Below, piece after piece: positions 26,887-37,600 of a stretch of 47,568 nucleotides of DNA. The DNA is from Candidatus Cloacimonadota bacterium (lineage in GTDB: Bacteria > Muiribacteriota > UBA6191), in contig JACFNL010000015.1 in assembly GCA_019454875.1 (NCBI GenBank), positions 1 to 47,568 on the forward strand, read 5' to 3'. The notes beneath the pieces are model-generated. The model ran no database searches. It saw nothing but the letters and a program-made list of their open reading frames with translations, and was not told where the DNA came from. The first letter of the stretch is position 1. Each line of letters opens with the position of its first letter. Both the position numbers and the translations under genes were made by a program.

Positions 26887-27329
26887 TACCGAGTAAAACC
26901 CTAAAGGATAAAGAGCTTTTGCTGGTTTTACATAAAACCTATCCTAGAGATAAAGACCGGGGTTATGCCCCGGCCTATGAATTTCTGATGTTAAGAGATC
27001 CGGATCTTGAACTACTTGGTCAGATAACGGTTCGTGTCGGTGATGATGAAAATATCCGCAACTGGGATGGTCATATAGGTTATGGGGTACTTAAAGAACA
27101 TCGTGGACACTCTTATGCCAAAAGGGCCTGTCGTTTGCTTATACCCATCCTGAAACACCATCAGATAAATCCAGTGTATATAACCTGTGATCCGGCTAAT
27201 TTTGCATCAAAAGCGACCATAAATAGTTTGGGGGCAAAGTTTATCGAGACTGTTGATATTCCTGAGTGGCACGAGTCATATTTTCTGGGAAACAGGCAGA
27301 AATGTAGATATCAATGGGATCTGGGTTGA
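26883..27329 (+). CDS. GNAT-family N-acetyltransferase
   Basis: The 148-aa protein has a GNAT fold: central strands [22 protein letters not shown] interrupted normally, acetyl-CoA-binding motif [20 protein letters not shown] (Q/RxxGxA-like, here RGHSYA), and the later strand-helix [20 protein letters not shown]. It resembles RimJ/RimL-like or small-molecule acetyltransferases; the substrate is unknown. The start is GTG at 26883 overlapping the gspM stop, so it is translationally coupled to the T2SS operon despite no obvious link. Confidence 0.8.
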   Translation: MIPSKTLKDKELLLVLHKTYPRDKDRGYAPAYEFLMLRDPDLELLGQITVRVGDDENIRNWDGHIGYGVLKEHRGHSYAKRACRLLIPILKHHQINPVYITCDPANFASKATINSLGAKFIETVDIPEWHESYFLGNRQKCRYQWDLG

Positions 27330-27354
27330 AGCATTGGCTTATCTTTGCTACACT
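27326..27354 (+). promoter_or_regulatory. infA promoter
   Basis: TTGAAG (27326-27331), a 17-nt spacer, and TACACT (27349-27354) preceded by TG at 27346 make a near-consensus sigma-70 promoter with extended -10. It overlaps the end of the GNAT gene. Transcription would begin near 27361, giving a leader of about 16 nt with GGAGAG before the infA ATG. Confidence 0.7.
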
Positions 27355-27376
27355 GCGCGCCTTAGACGGAGAGAAT

Positions 27377-27595
27377 ATGGCAAAGAATGATGCAATTGAA
27401 GTAGAAGGTACGGTTACTGTAGCCCTGCCTAATGCTATGTTTAGTGTGCGCCTTGAAAACGGGCACGAGATTCTGGCTCATATCTCAGGTAAAATGCGCA
27501 AGTTTTATATTCGTATTATTCCTGGTGATAAAGTCAAAGTGGAGATGTCTCCCTACGATTTAACAAGAGGTAGAATTACATATCGCTCCAAGTAG
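27377..27595 (+). CDS. infA: translation initiation factor IF-1
   Basis: The 72-aa protein is IF-1 over its whole length: [40 protein letters not shown], then [19 protein letters not shown], an S1-like OB fold ending TYRSK. It binds the 30S A site. ATG at 27377 is the family start and has GGAGAG 4 nt upstream; the in-frame ATG at 27314 lies before the promoter. tilS follows closely. Confidence 0.98.
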   Translation: MAKNDAIEVEGTVTVALPNAMFSVRLENGHEILAHISGKMRKFYIRIIPGDKVKVEMSPYDLTRGRITYRSK

Positions 27596-27602
27596 CGAAA
27601 AT

Positions 27603-28628
27603 ATTTTAGTTTGTTTTTCTGATTTTAACCTGCGCTTTGAAAAAGTTATCCTTAACCATCAATCAAAAATCCAGGGAAAATTTGGCCTGCTTAGTTACTC
27701 AGGCGGTATAGACTCCTCTGTACTCTTAAGGCTTCTAGAAAATATAGGCTCACAGTATTTTTCCTTGCTTTTTGTGCAGTATTTTCAGCACAATCTCAGG
27801 GGCCTGGAGTCCATTCGCGAAGAAGAGTTTGTCAAGGAACAGTGTCAAAGGGCTGGTATACCTCTTTTTGTTACAAGTTTAGAGCTTTCTCAAGATGGAA
27901 ATCTTCAAAAGAACGCACGAAATCTTAGATACGCTTTTTTGAAAAAGAGGCTACAGGATTTGTCTTTGGAAACGGGTAGGCCTGGCCTTATCCTGACGGC
28001 CCATCACAGAGATGATGTATACGAAAACTTCCTGATTACGGTTTCACAGGGCCGTCTGGATCAACGCCTCCTTCCTCTTAAAATCTGGGATGAAAATCGA
28101 AATCTTTATCGGCCTATGCTTCACTTTTCCCGTGAGGAGATTTTAGAGTTTGCCCAGACAAATGGGGTTTTATGGGTGGAAGATTCTTCTAATTCAAGTC
28201 AGAAATACTTAAGAAATTCCATCCGTCACAGCGGCATAATTCAAGGCCTCAAGCCAGATATTGATTCTATATTTGATTTGCAGGCCCAATTTTTGGGGGC
28301 GGATCAAAAATTGCACACTGCCCTGTTAAGTTATTGTGAAAATAGAGATGGGGGAATAAGTATACCTCGGGGCATGTTGTTAGGTCTGCATGAGGATCTT
28401 GTATGTGACTTTTTTCGTTATCTGGTGAAACAGGTATTTGGTTTGGAGTTTGAGATCATTTCCTTAAAGGGGCTTTTACCCATTGTGCAAAAGGTTTTGA
28501 TCTGGAAACTATCTCCTAATTCTGGTTATGCAAAATTTTCTATAGCCAGGGGGAATAACAAAAAGTTAGTCCTTCAGCTGACTCAGGAGTGGATTCATAT
28601 TGAAAATATTGTCAATTCTCCCGAATAA
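27603..28628 (+). CDS. tilS: tRNA(Ile)-lysidine synthase TilS, start codon uncertain
   Basis: The frame contains the PP-loop SYSGGIDSSVLLRLL (27693-27737), AHHRDDVYENFL and VEDSSNSSQKYLRNSIR, the hallmark of TilS, which converts C34 of tRNA-Ile(CAU) to lysidine with ATP. The frame is open from 27564 (after TAA), but there is no ATG, GTG or TTG before the PP-loop. The first ordinary candidate, TTG at 27765, would delete it. I place the start provisionally at ATT 27603, which leaves 30 residues before the PP-loop, as is usual. CTG 27630 and ATC 27582 or 27648 are alternatives. A C-terminal substrate domain of about 130 residues follows. Confidence 0.8.
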   Translation: MLVCFSDFNLRFEKVILNHQSKIQGKFGLLSYSGGIDSSVLLRLLENIGSQYFSLLFVQYFQHNLRGLESIREEEFVKEQCQRAGIPLFVTSLELSQDGNLQKNARNLRYAFLKKRLQDLSLETGRPGLILTAHHRDDVYENFLITVSQGRLDQRLLPLKIWDENRNLYRPMLHFSREEILEFAQTNGVLWVEDSSNSSQKYLRNSIRHSGIIQGLKPDIDSIFDLQAQFLGADQKLHTALLSYCENRDGGISIPRGMLLGLHEDLVCDFFRYLVKQVFGLEFEIISLKGLLPIVQKVLIWKLSPNSGYAKFSIARGNNKKLVLQLTQEWIHIENIVNSPE

Positions 28629-28631
28629 ATG

Positions 28632-28675
28632 CTCAAGAACAAGACAACTTGAGATGATACCAATATAATTAACCT
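28632..28675 (+). promoter_or_regulatory. -10 promoter of the 3847-aa gene with adjacent inverted repeat
   Basis: TATAAT at 28664-28669 lies exactly 6 nt before the ATG at 28676, so the transcript would begin at or next to the start codon; no Shine-Dalgarno is present. Upstream, CTCAAG (28632-28637) and CTTGAG (28648-28653) form an inverted repeat around the -35 area. It could be an operator or a weak hairpin after tilS. Confidence 0.5.
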
Positions 28676-31600
28676 ATGATAGACCGTATTCTGTCCATTT
28701 TCCTTTGCATCCTCATTTTGTGCACCCTTTCCGTTTCCCTGTATGCGGTGCCAGACCGTGGCGATGTGATTATTTCCGAAGTTATTTTGGATGACGATGG
28801 GGTTTATGCTGCAATTCCTAGAAGAGCCGGCATTGCCCATACAGCTGAAACCGATATCATTGTTGAGTTAAAAAATATTTCAGGACAGATTCAGGATTTT
28901 ACCGGTTTAAGACTGTTTTACATCATTGAACCGTATGCTCTGACCCACCCAGACAATAACCAGTTTGATATCTGTGGTATGTCTGTTGGGACTGCGCATA
29001 TTCAGAGTATGGACATCACTGTGGCATCAGGTGAGCAGCCCAACAATATTTCTGCCGGAGATTTTTTTGTTATTCAGGAGTATGGCCCTTCCACTCAGCT
29101 CTATCCGACTAATGGAACCAAGACTGGTATAATGTTCAGAAAAAATGCACCCTGGGTTCCTGTGTCGTTACCCTTACACCGGTATCCGGGAATTGGGGGT
29201 AATTATACAACTGCTCCGCAAAATCTTTCCTACCATACTTTTATGTTAGGCAGCGAAAGAGGCAATACGGGCACAAATTTAGGTAATCCCACCCTAATAG
29301 ATTCAGCAGAGTTTAGTGAACCCACAACGGAATATACAAATGGGGGCACAGCTCCTATTGCACAAATACGGGGTCTGCCAAGATACTGTGTGGGGAACAA
29401 GTTTACTAATGATGGGCATTTTACCAAGGATGGGTTGGATGATGACCCAGGAGGAGCACTCAGCCCGGTTGGGGCACAAAACCTGACCATACTTCTGTTC
29501 AGCACCAATGGTGGGGCAACGGTTGAGCTTTTGGATGTGTTTTCTATTGGTCCGGCCGGAGCCCAAATCGATCTAGATAGCATTTTGTCTGATGGGGGAA
29601 CTAGTCCCGCGATTGCTCTACTCCTAGCGGCCAATGGCATTAATCCCTTCACCCCATACACATTTAATTTCGCAGGATCTACCCTGGAGATGTTTGATTT
29701 GGCCAATGGGGATGACAATACCTTGTTAGGTGCTGGGACCAAAGGGTTACATGAAGTATCTTTTCAGAGGCAGCCAGCAGCGGAAAATAGAGCATCCAAC
29801 TCCAGAAATGATTTTTTTAAGGGTTCGGCAAGCAAGGGGACTGGCCTGACTTTGCCTCCTGATGGTGGCGGTGACATGATAAATACTGCCGCTGTAAGTT
29901 TGAACCGACGAGGGAATGCTGCGGGGGCGGACATATTGGTGAATACCTCGCCTACAAGCCCTGGTGATACACAATCCCGCTACAAGGTAATAGTGACAAC
30001 AGCTGTTCCGGTATCTGCGATTGATGCCACAATCATCCGGGTAGGGGTAGGTCCAGTAGGTCCAGCTCGGCCCATGGTGTTTGCTGGCAGTCAATGGACT
30101 CTGGAACTTAACAATGTTTTGTCCGCCATCACCGATGTAACGGAATACCAGATTCGGTTTTTGATAACCCCGGTATCGGGGGCTCCAGGAGATGTCACTC
30201 CGGCTGGAACCAGTTTTTTTGCCAAGTCTTTTGGGCCGGGAATTACTATGGGGACCAGAACCCCCTCGGGCAGCGGGCCATTTGTTGACACAAGTTCCTT
30301 TAGTATAGACGCATCCCTTCTGGATACAGGTACGATTAATTTTAATTCGGCCAATGTGTATCTGGTGACAACTAATGGAGCTCGGGTATCCGGTGCTCCA
30401 GACAGACCTTTAGTATGTGATGGAAGCACAGGCTCTCAGACCTGTTCGACAACAGCATACTCACTCTCGGGAATTTCTGTGAATAATCAGATCCAGTACT
30501 GTTTCAGGGTTGATGCCACCGATGAATTTTTAAACTCTGGTACGAATAACAACTGTAATTCCCCATTTACTGTCACGAAGCGACCGGCTCTAAAATCCAC
30601 GGCATCTGTGACCGTTGCCCCCGGGACAACAGAAACCATTGATATTTCCAATACCAGCTTATACCTCGATTCTTTTAATTTTCAGGGGGCTATTACATTT
30701 GCGCTTGAATCCAGCAGTGCTTACGCGACCTGTGTTTTATCCGGCACCATGGTAACAATTACAGCAGCTACGGTTGGTTCTGGTGGAAGCTGTCGATTCA
30801 CAGTCACCGGTCAGGGGCTTACTCCCAACACCAATCAGCTTTTGACGGTAATTGCCGATCCCAATGCTACGGTATTGGAGGATTTTAAATTGGCCCCAGG
30901 TCTCAATCCTCTTCTGCCTGGACAGTTGACTAATAAGGCACGGGTCAGCGTTTCTGATTTTTTGGAAATAGAAGCCCGATTGACAGATGCTCAAGGCATT
31001 GATTCTACGGTTGGAGCCCAATCAGTAGTGCTTCACTTTGTGGCGACATCTGTTCCCGGTCTGGAAGGCCAGACCATTTACAGCTTTTTTATGTACAATG
31101 ACGGAACAGATATCCGAACTGCATCCGGTGCCCCACCAGGAGCAGCCTTTGGAACCAGACATCTGTATGGATATAGCTTAAACGACAACAATCGAATCAC
31201 ACCCAATGCTTCGGTTTCCCCCGGTGGATTTGTTTCTTTTCCCCAAGCCCTAAGCCCAGAGAATTATTATTCGTTTCGTATTGATCCCCCAACTCCTGAC
31301 GATCGCTGGCATCTGGCCATCAAACCATTTTTGTTTCAAATCACTACTGATTTTCAACTGGATCTGGAAGTCACGGATTTGAATGCCAATAAAACCTATC
31401 TACCCAATGTTGGTAATGTTTCCGTAGCTGCCGGGCCAGGATTTGTTTTAAAACCGGTTAAAGATACAATTAACGAAGGGGATACCAGTGAAAGAACCAT
31501 TGCCTTAAGGGATTATGAGTGTAATGGCCCTCCTGCTGTGGGAACCAGAAAATGTGGTGGAGCAGGAAACAATCCGTTAAATGGTGCGGAACATGATGCC

Positions 31601-34600
31601 TTAGTCTGGTATGTGGATAGTTTTGATGGGAAATCCGATCCCCCGGCGGGGCCTAGAACCGGCTTTTTTGAATATGTAAACCCCGTAGTCACTCCCGCGA
31701 GTTCCAATACTGGAGATCAGTTTAATTATAAAGTAAATCCCAATGCCTGTGGGCTGGGCAGGATTAATTTTACCGTGGAAGATTCTGCGGGTTTTAGGGT
31801 GACCACCGATGAATTTTCCATTCAGGTAACCTGCCAGAACGACAATCCCCAATACGCTTCGACTCCATTTATTGGACCATTGACTGCTCCTGAAAACGCC
31901 TCTGGTTTCCCAATATCGCTCCTGACTGTTGCTGGTGAGGTTACACAGTTAGGTTTACCTGAAGGTGCACCTCTTTACGGTGAAACTGCCACGAATCAAC
32001 TGGTTTGGGAAATTCTTGATGGTCATCCATCACAGAGTGTCAGCATTCTTACTACATGGGAAATTGTGGGAAGCAGTCTGGTAGTGACAGCGACGACAGC
32101 CGTGTTCCATTCCACCGGTGCCTTTGATTCTCTAGTTGTTTGTGTACGGGATGGAGCGGGTTTATATCCTAACAACGGTACCATTACCAAAGATGCGTTT
32201 AACAATGCCTGTACTGTTCTAAGAATTCAGATTCTGGATGTTTTGGATTTGCCTTTGATCTCAACCAATGGTCAGTTTCCGGCAGTTCCGGCACCTTCTC
32301 CTATCAATGTCCCTGAGGACACACCCACTACAGTACAAGTAGGTATCTGGGATGTGGATGGCCCATATCCAGCAGTATTTTCCACATCGATTGTGTCGGA
32401 TCCATTAAGCATTATTTCAAGCATAACCTTTTCCAACCGTCAGGCTGTGGGCACTACCGGAGAAACCTGGGATATGCTCATTACTCCTTCCCTAAACAAG
32501 ACAGGGACAGCCACCGTGGTATTAAAAGGTCAGACCGGGGTTCAGTTTGCTACCCAGCAACTGACAATTCATGTTTTGCCAGGTAATGATCCCCCCACAT
32601 TTACGGGAATTCCCTGTTTACGAAATCCCGTCAGTGAAAAGGAAGACTGGGGAACCACCACTTCCCAGCTTAGTTTTGCAGTAGTAACCGATGTGGATCT
32701 GTCCGATGTGGCAAATCCTTCTTTTCCCGGGGAGTACAGATGGAGTCTGACTTCCGTTACATACAATGGTTTTATTCCGGTTGGAGTCGCGGAATCTATG
32801 GGGATGACAGCGGTGTCGAGTGCCACAACTCTGACGACCCCCGTTGCCGGAAGTTTTGTGAATGCAGAAATTGTGCAAATCATGGTTGGTGGTGATGGCA
32901 GCAATGGATTGATTACTTTTCAATCCAATCCATTCGCCTATGGGACGGCCACACTAGGAATCCGTATTACTGATCAAAATGGCAATGGGCTGTTTGCCGA
33001 AAATTCTCAGTGCAGTATCCAGATTGAGTCTGTGACAAACCCTCCCGTGATTCGCCAGTCTCTATTTCAGGCCAATAAAACAGTTTTGGAAGATCAGGAA
33101 GGTTACTTTTTTGATCTTGGACCTTATGAATTGGATCCATTTAATGCCTTAACCAACGATTCGGATTTATTCTGGTCGGTCAATCTTGCCGAACCGACCA
33201 CATTGTTTGATATCCCGGCCAACTATCCCCCGTATTTTCGTGATTTTCTGGATGCCGAGAATAAAGCATCCGGGGCCTATAACCGCATGCGTTTTGGTCC
33301 TGACACTGCCATATTTGGTGCCAACGGAAGCCCGATTTCGCCAATATCCACAAAAATTTCTCCTATGACAACCCTGACGACACGATTTTTAGATCCGGTC
33401 TCGGACAGGCTGTTTATCAGGGCAGCTCCTGATGCACATGGGACCTTGCCATTGATTCTTACCCTGAATCGTACCAATGCAACTCCAGTTACGACCAGAG
33501 TGGACTTTGTGATTAGCCCCGTGAATGATCCGGTACGAATTACCATGCTTGATCCTGAAAATTCGGCTGTGGCAATCGCTCCCTTTGTTAATCTTGAGGA
33601 AAATACCTCGGTGCATTTTTTGAATCTGACTACCTGGGAAAATGATGCTAGAGATTTTACCCCAGTTACAACCGGCAATGGGCTTCGTTGGGTGGAAGGG
33701 CAGATAACCAGTGGGGATACGGGAATTTTTACGATAAGCTGCCCATCAGCTCCAGGTACAAAATTTCAAAGTTCCCAGAGTGATGGACCTACGGGAGCGA
33801 ATCCAGCTGGAAGTGACAACTTGTGTTTGGTTCCAAACAACAATGTGGCCTATCTTCAGGCATCCACTGTGTTGAATCTGGCATTAAATGATAATGGAAA
33901 CATCAATCCAGTGAATCTGGCTGTGCCCGTCACCCTGTTTGGGCACAATGACTATCCTGTGATGGACTTCTTAAGTGCAGGCATCACTTATGATCAGACT
34001 CAGGGAAGATATATCTGGAGGGTTTCTGAAGGGGCAGGGGCCAGGACCTCTGACTTAAAACCTCTGATGAAGGATGAAGAAGAGTCTTTGCAGGTTCCCA
34101 ATACTGAAAAGACCATGGCATGGTACTTTGATGACTTTCCCAAAACCCTGTCTGGAACCGGACCAGGAAACCTGAATAAATCTCTTACCCTTGGTGGATT
34201 TCCTTTTTTGCTTACCATTGATCCAGTTTCAAAAATTCTGACTTACAATACTACGGTATCTCAGTTGTCTGGACCGACACTCCCCATTGTCACCATGTTT
34301 TTGTGTGATACCGGATATCCCTATTATGAAGCAGCACCCACAAACTCAACTAGAACCTCAAGAAAGTGCTCCATGGCACAGGTGCAGTTTGTGGTGGAAG
34401 CCATTAACGATCCACCATTGATTTCAATGCCTGATACCATTCTGGCCACGGCCTTTCGCGTCAATGAAGGGCAGTGCCTCAGCGTGGATATGGAGCCCTT
34501 TGTCACAGATCCGGACACAGGCATATCGCAGATATCCATGTTTGTATCTACTACAAACGGGATTACAAATCAGGATGTGAATTTATCCCTGTTTTCCATG

Positions 34601-37600
34601 CCCTGGGTCACCAGTAACGGTTTTATCTTAAATGCCGGTCAATTGGGAAGGGAACAGAACTGCTCTTTGCAGGAACTGGATTTGGAGACAGGACCATTGT
34701 CTCGCTCGGCCTTAAGGATGTTTGGTTCTGTAAAAGTGGATCTGGTTGTTCGTGACAATGAAGGAGCAACATCTACCCGTTCCCTGACTTTGACATGGGA
34801 TCCAGTCTGGGCAGCCCCCTCCATCGGGGTAAGCTCGCAATGGAGCACATCGCCTTTGACTTCGCTTCAAATCTGGAGTGTCAAGGAGGATTCAGGCACT
34901 ACAAAAATTTCCCTTTCTACTGATATTCCTGATGAGATGTTATTGGATCTGGATCTGGGTTACGGAGAAGACTACGAAGATTATACCTGGTCGATTTCCC
35001 ACCTTGGAGTACAGACAGATTCCCTGCTTACCAGCCTGTTTTCTTTAAAGATCGAAACTACAACCACAGGAGATTTTTTAAGTTATTCTGTATTACCCAA
35101 TGCCTCCACGACTGGAGAGTATGTAACCCTGATTGTTACTGATTCACAGGGGTTGATGGGGATTCGCACCATCATATTAAAAATTGATGAAATCAATGAT
35201 ACTCCCTTTCTTTACAGCCGTCCCACGATTTGTGGTATCGGGGCAGAAAACTCCTGTTTGCCAGAAAATGTCACCACTTACATTCAGTTAGCTGACTTTT
35301 TATCAGATGCCAATGATTCTCCCCAGGACGAATTGATTGTCCGTATTGTGAACAACTTGACGGATTGTGTGGTCGGTCCCACCCTTCCAGGTGTTTTAAC
35401 CACTTCAAATTCTGTGTTTGCAACCACGGTAGAAACCCAAAGACTAAAAATCACTCCTTTACCGCATAAATTTCATCCTAAGCAACCGGGCTCAAATGAC
35501 CTGTTCGGCGATATTTTAAGATTGTGTGTTTCTGATTCCCGCTCAACTACTCAGGTTGCCTTAGCTACAACCGTAGAGGTTTTTGTCCGGCCTGTAAATG
35601 ATTCCCCGATCATTACTGCCCCTCTGGATCAGGTAAGCTTTCATTTGCTTGAGGATGTGGAGTTAAAAGTGCCCTTTATGGTGTCGGATTCTTTGGATAC
35701 CATAAACCCCGGAATGCAGAGTTATATGCGTTTTACCAGTGAAAGAATCAGTGATCTGGGCCCAAATCCTTCTGTTATATCCACTAGTATTTATGATGTG
35801 ACTATGTTGGGTGCAGAGCTGATTCTTAGAACCAAACAGGATCTTTTCTCCTCGCAGACGGAACACTATCGGGTCAGGGTTATTGATGAAGGCGATCTAT
35901 GGCAGAATCGTTTTGGCCCATCTTCAACCACCACTTCGGTTCGTATCAGTCTTACATCAAGTCCTGTTAATGATGCTGGCCGGTTCTGTGAACTCTCTGC
36001 TGTGGGCTGTGTGCCACTAGGTAGCCTTGATATATCCATTGCTGAAGACACCTCGGCAGTATATCCACTCAATCAGCAATTCAAGCTTTTTGACCCTGAT
36101 AATGCGGCAGCCTCCAGCTATGCGTTTTCTCTGGAACCCAGCACTATTGTCACTAACAAACTGTATTCCCTGAGTTCTGGTGGAATTGTGCGTTTTCAAC
36201 TGTCTTCGCACTTGATCGGGCCCAACGGAAGAGACAGTTTTTCATCAGTGCTTAGTTCCGTCATTCTGACGGAAGAAACTCACGGAACCGTGAATAATCT
36301 CAATCTTTATCTGCATGACACTTCTGAGCCACAGGTATTAGTAAGTACCCTGCCTATAAATTATGTGTTTCAGCCCATCAATGATCCCCCCCGTTTTACT
36401 CAGACCATTCCCGTAATTCAGGCCAGTAAAAACGCCACCCAGCCCGTCAGTGTCAATCTGACCCAGTTTAAATTTGATCCAGATACGGCCTTGAATCAGG
36501 TCTGTTACTCAGTAGTTACCTTTAATCCAGCCATGATCCAGGCCTATTTCCCCTCTGGTTATGGGCCAGCAGTATTTAATCAGAATAACTGTGTGACCCA
36601 GGCAGAAAACTTGAATATCTTTCCCCTGCCAGGAGTAAGTGGTAGTACCAGTTTACAGCTGGCCATTTATGACACAACGGATCTGTCCTCGGCTACGACA
36701 AGTGTGGCAGTTCAGATATTGGCCACAGAACCAGTATTTGATCTGACCCAGAAGCCTAAGGTGTCTGAACTCGGGCTTTTGGTGGTCACTGCTCCAGGAG
36801 TTTATAACTTCAGGGCTCAGGATCTCTTGATTGATGATTCGCCCATTGTTGTGAACCCGGCGATTCCCAACTTTTTTGTGAACACCTCCGATCTGTCAAC
36901 GATATTGCAGGGGCAAAGGCTAACCGCACTTAATCTTGATTTCTTCCAGATAAGAATCAATCCGGCCAATGGTGAATTGGAGATTACTCCTGATTATGCG
37001 GATTTCAGGGATGGAACGCGCTCGTTCTGGCTCTATTACGAAGATGCCAATGGCAATATTGGAAAAATGGTGGCATCTATTACCAAACGCCATGCTTTTT
37101 TGAAGTCGGTTCGTGTAGATGATGTGGATGGAAATGGGGGATTAGGTTTTGGGGACAGATTGCTTCTTGAGTTTTCTGAAACCTCTGGTGGGGTCCGAGG
37201 ACTTCTGAATGGTAATGGCAGTTTTACGGCCCTAAGTGTCAATAACATTTCTCAGGTTGTGATTGGTCAGGTTACCGGGGTTGATATTGCCCAGAATGCC
37301 TATGGAATTCCTACACCTTATGCGGTAGAACTATATGATCATAAATTTGATCCGATCCATCCATCCTTGGCAGCCACTGCCCAACAAAGCGGGGCCTACT
37401 TTGTACAGCTCACTTTGGCAGATGGATTTAATCCAAATCTGAATGGAGTCAGAACCAGCCATAGTCTTGCCACACCCCCATTTCAGAATCTGAGGTTTAG
37501 TCGGGATGTGACGGCAACATCCAGGGCTTTATCCATTGCAGCTATGCAGGATCAGGTTCCTCCCCGTCTGATGCAGGCCCGCCTCATCGATTTTGATAAG

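Noticed and set aside
27765..28628. TilS starting at TTG 27765
   Set aside because: It would remove the PP-loop SGGIDSS, which is intact and in frame upstream.
29230..29742. 170-aa ORF on the minus strand
   Set aside because: Shadow of the giant gene; low-complexity composition follows the opposite codons.
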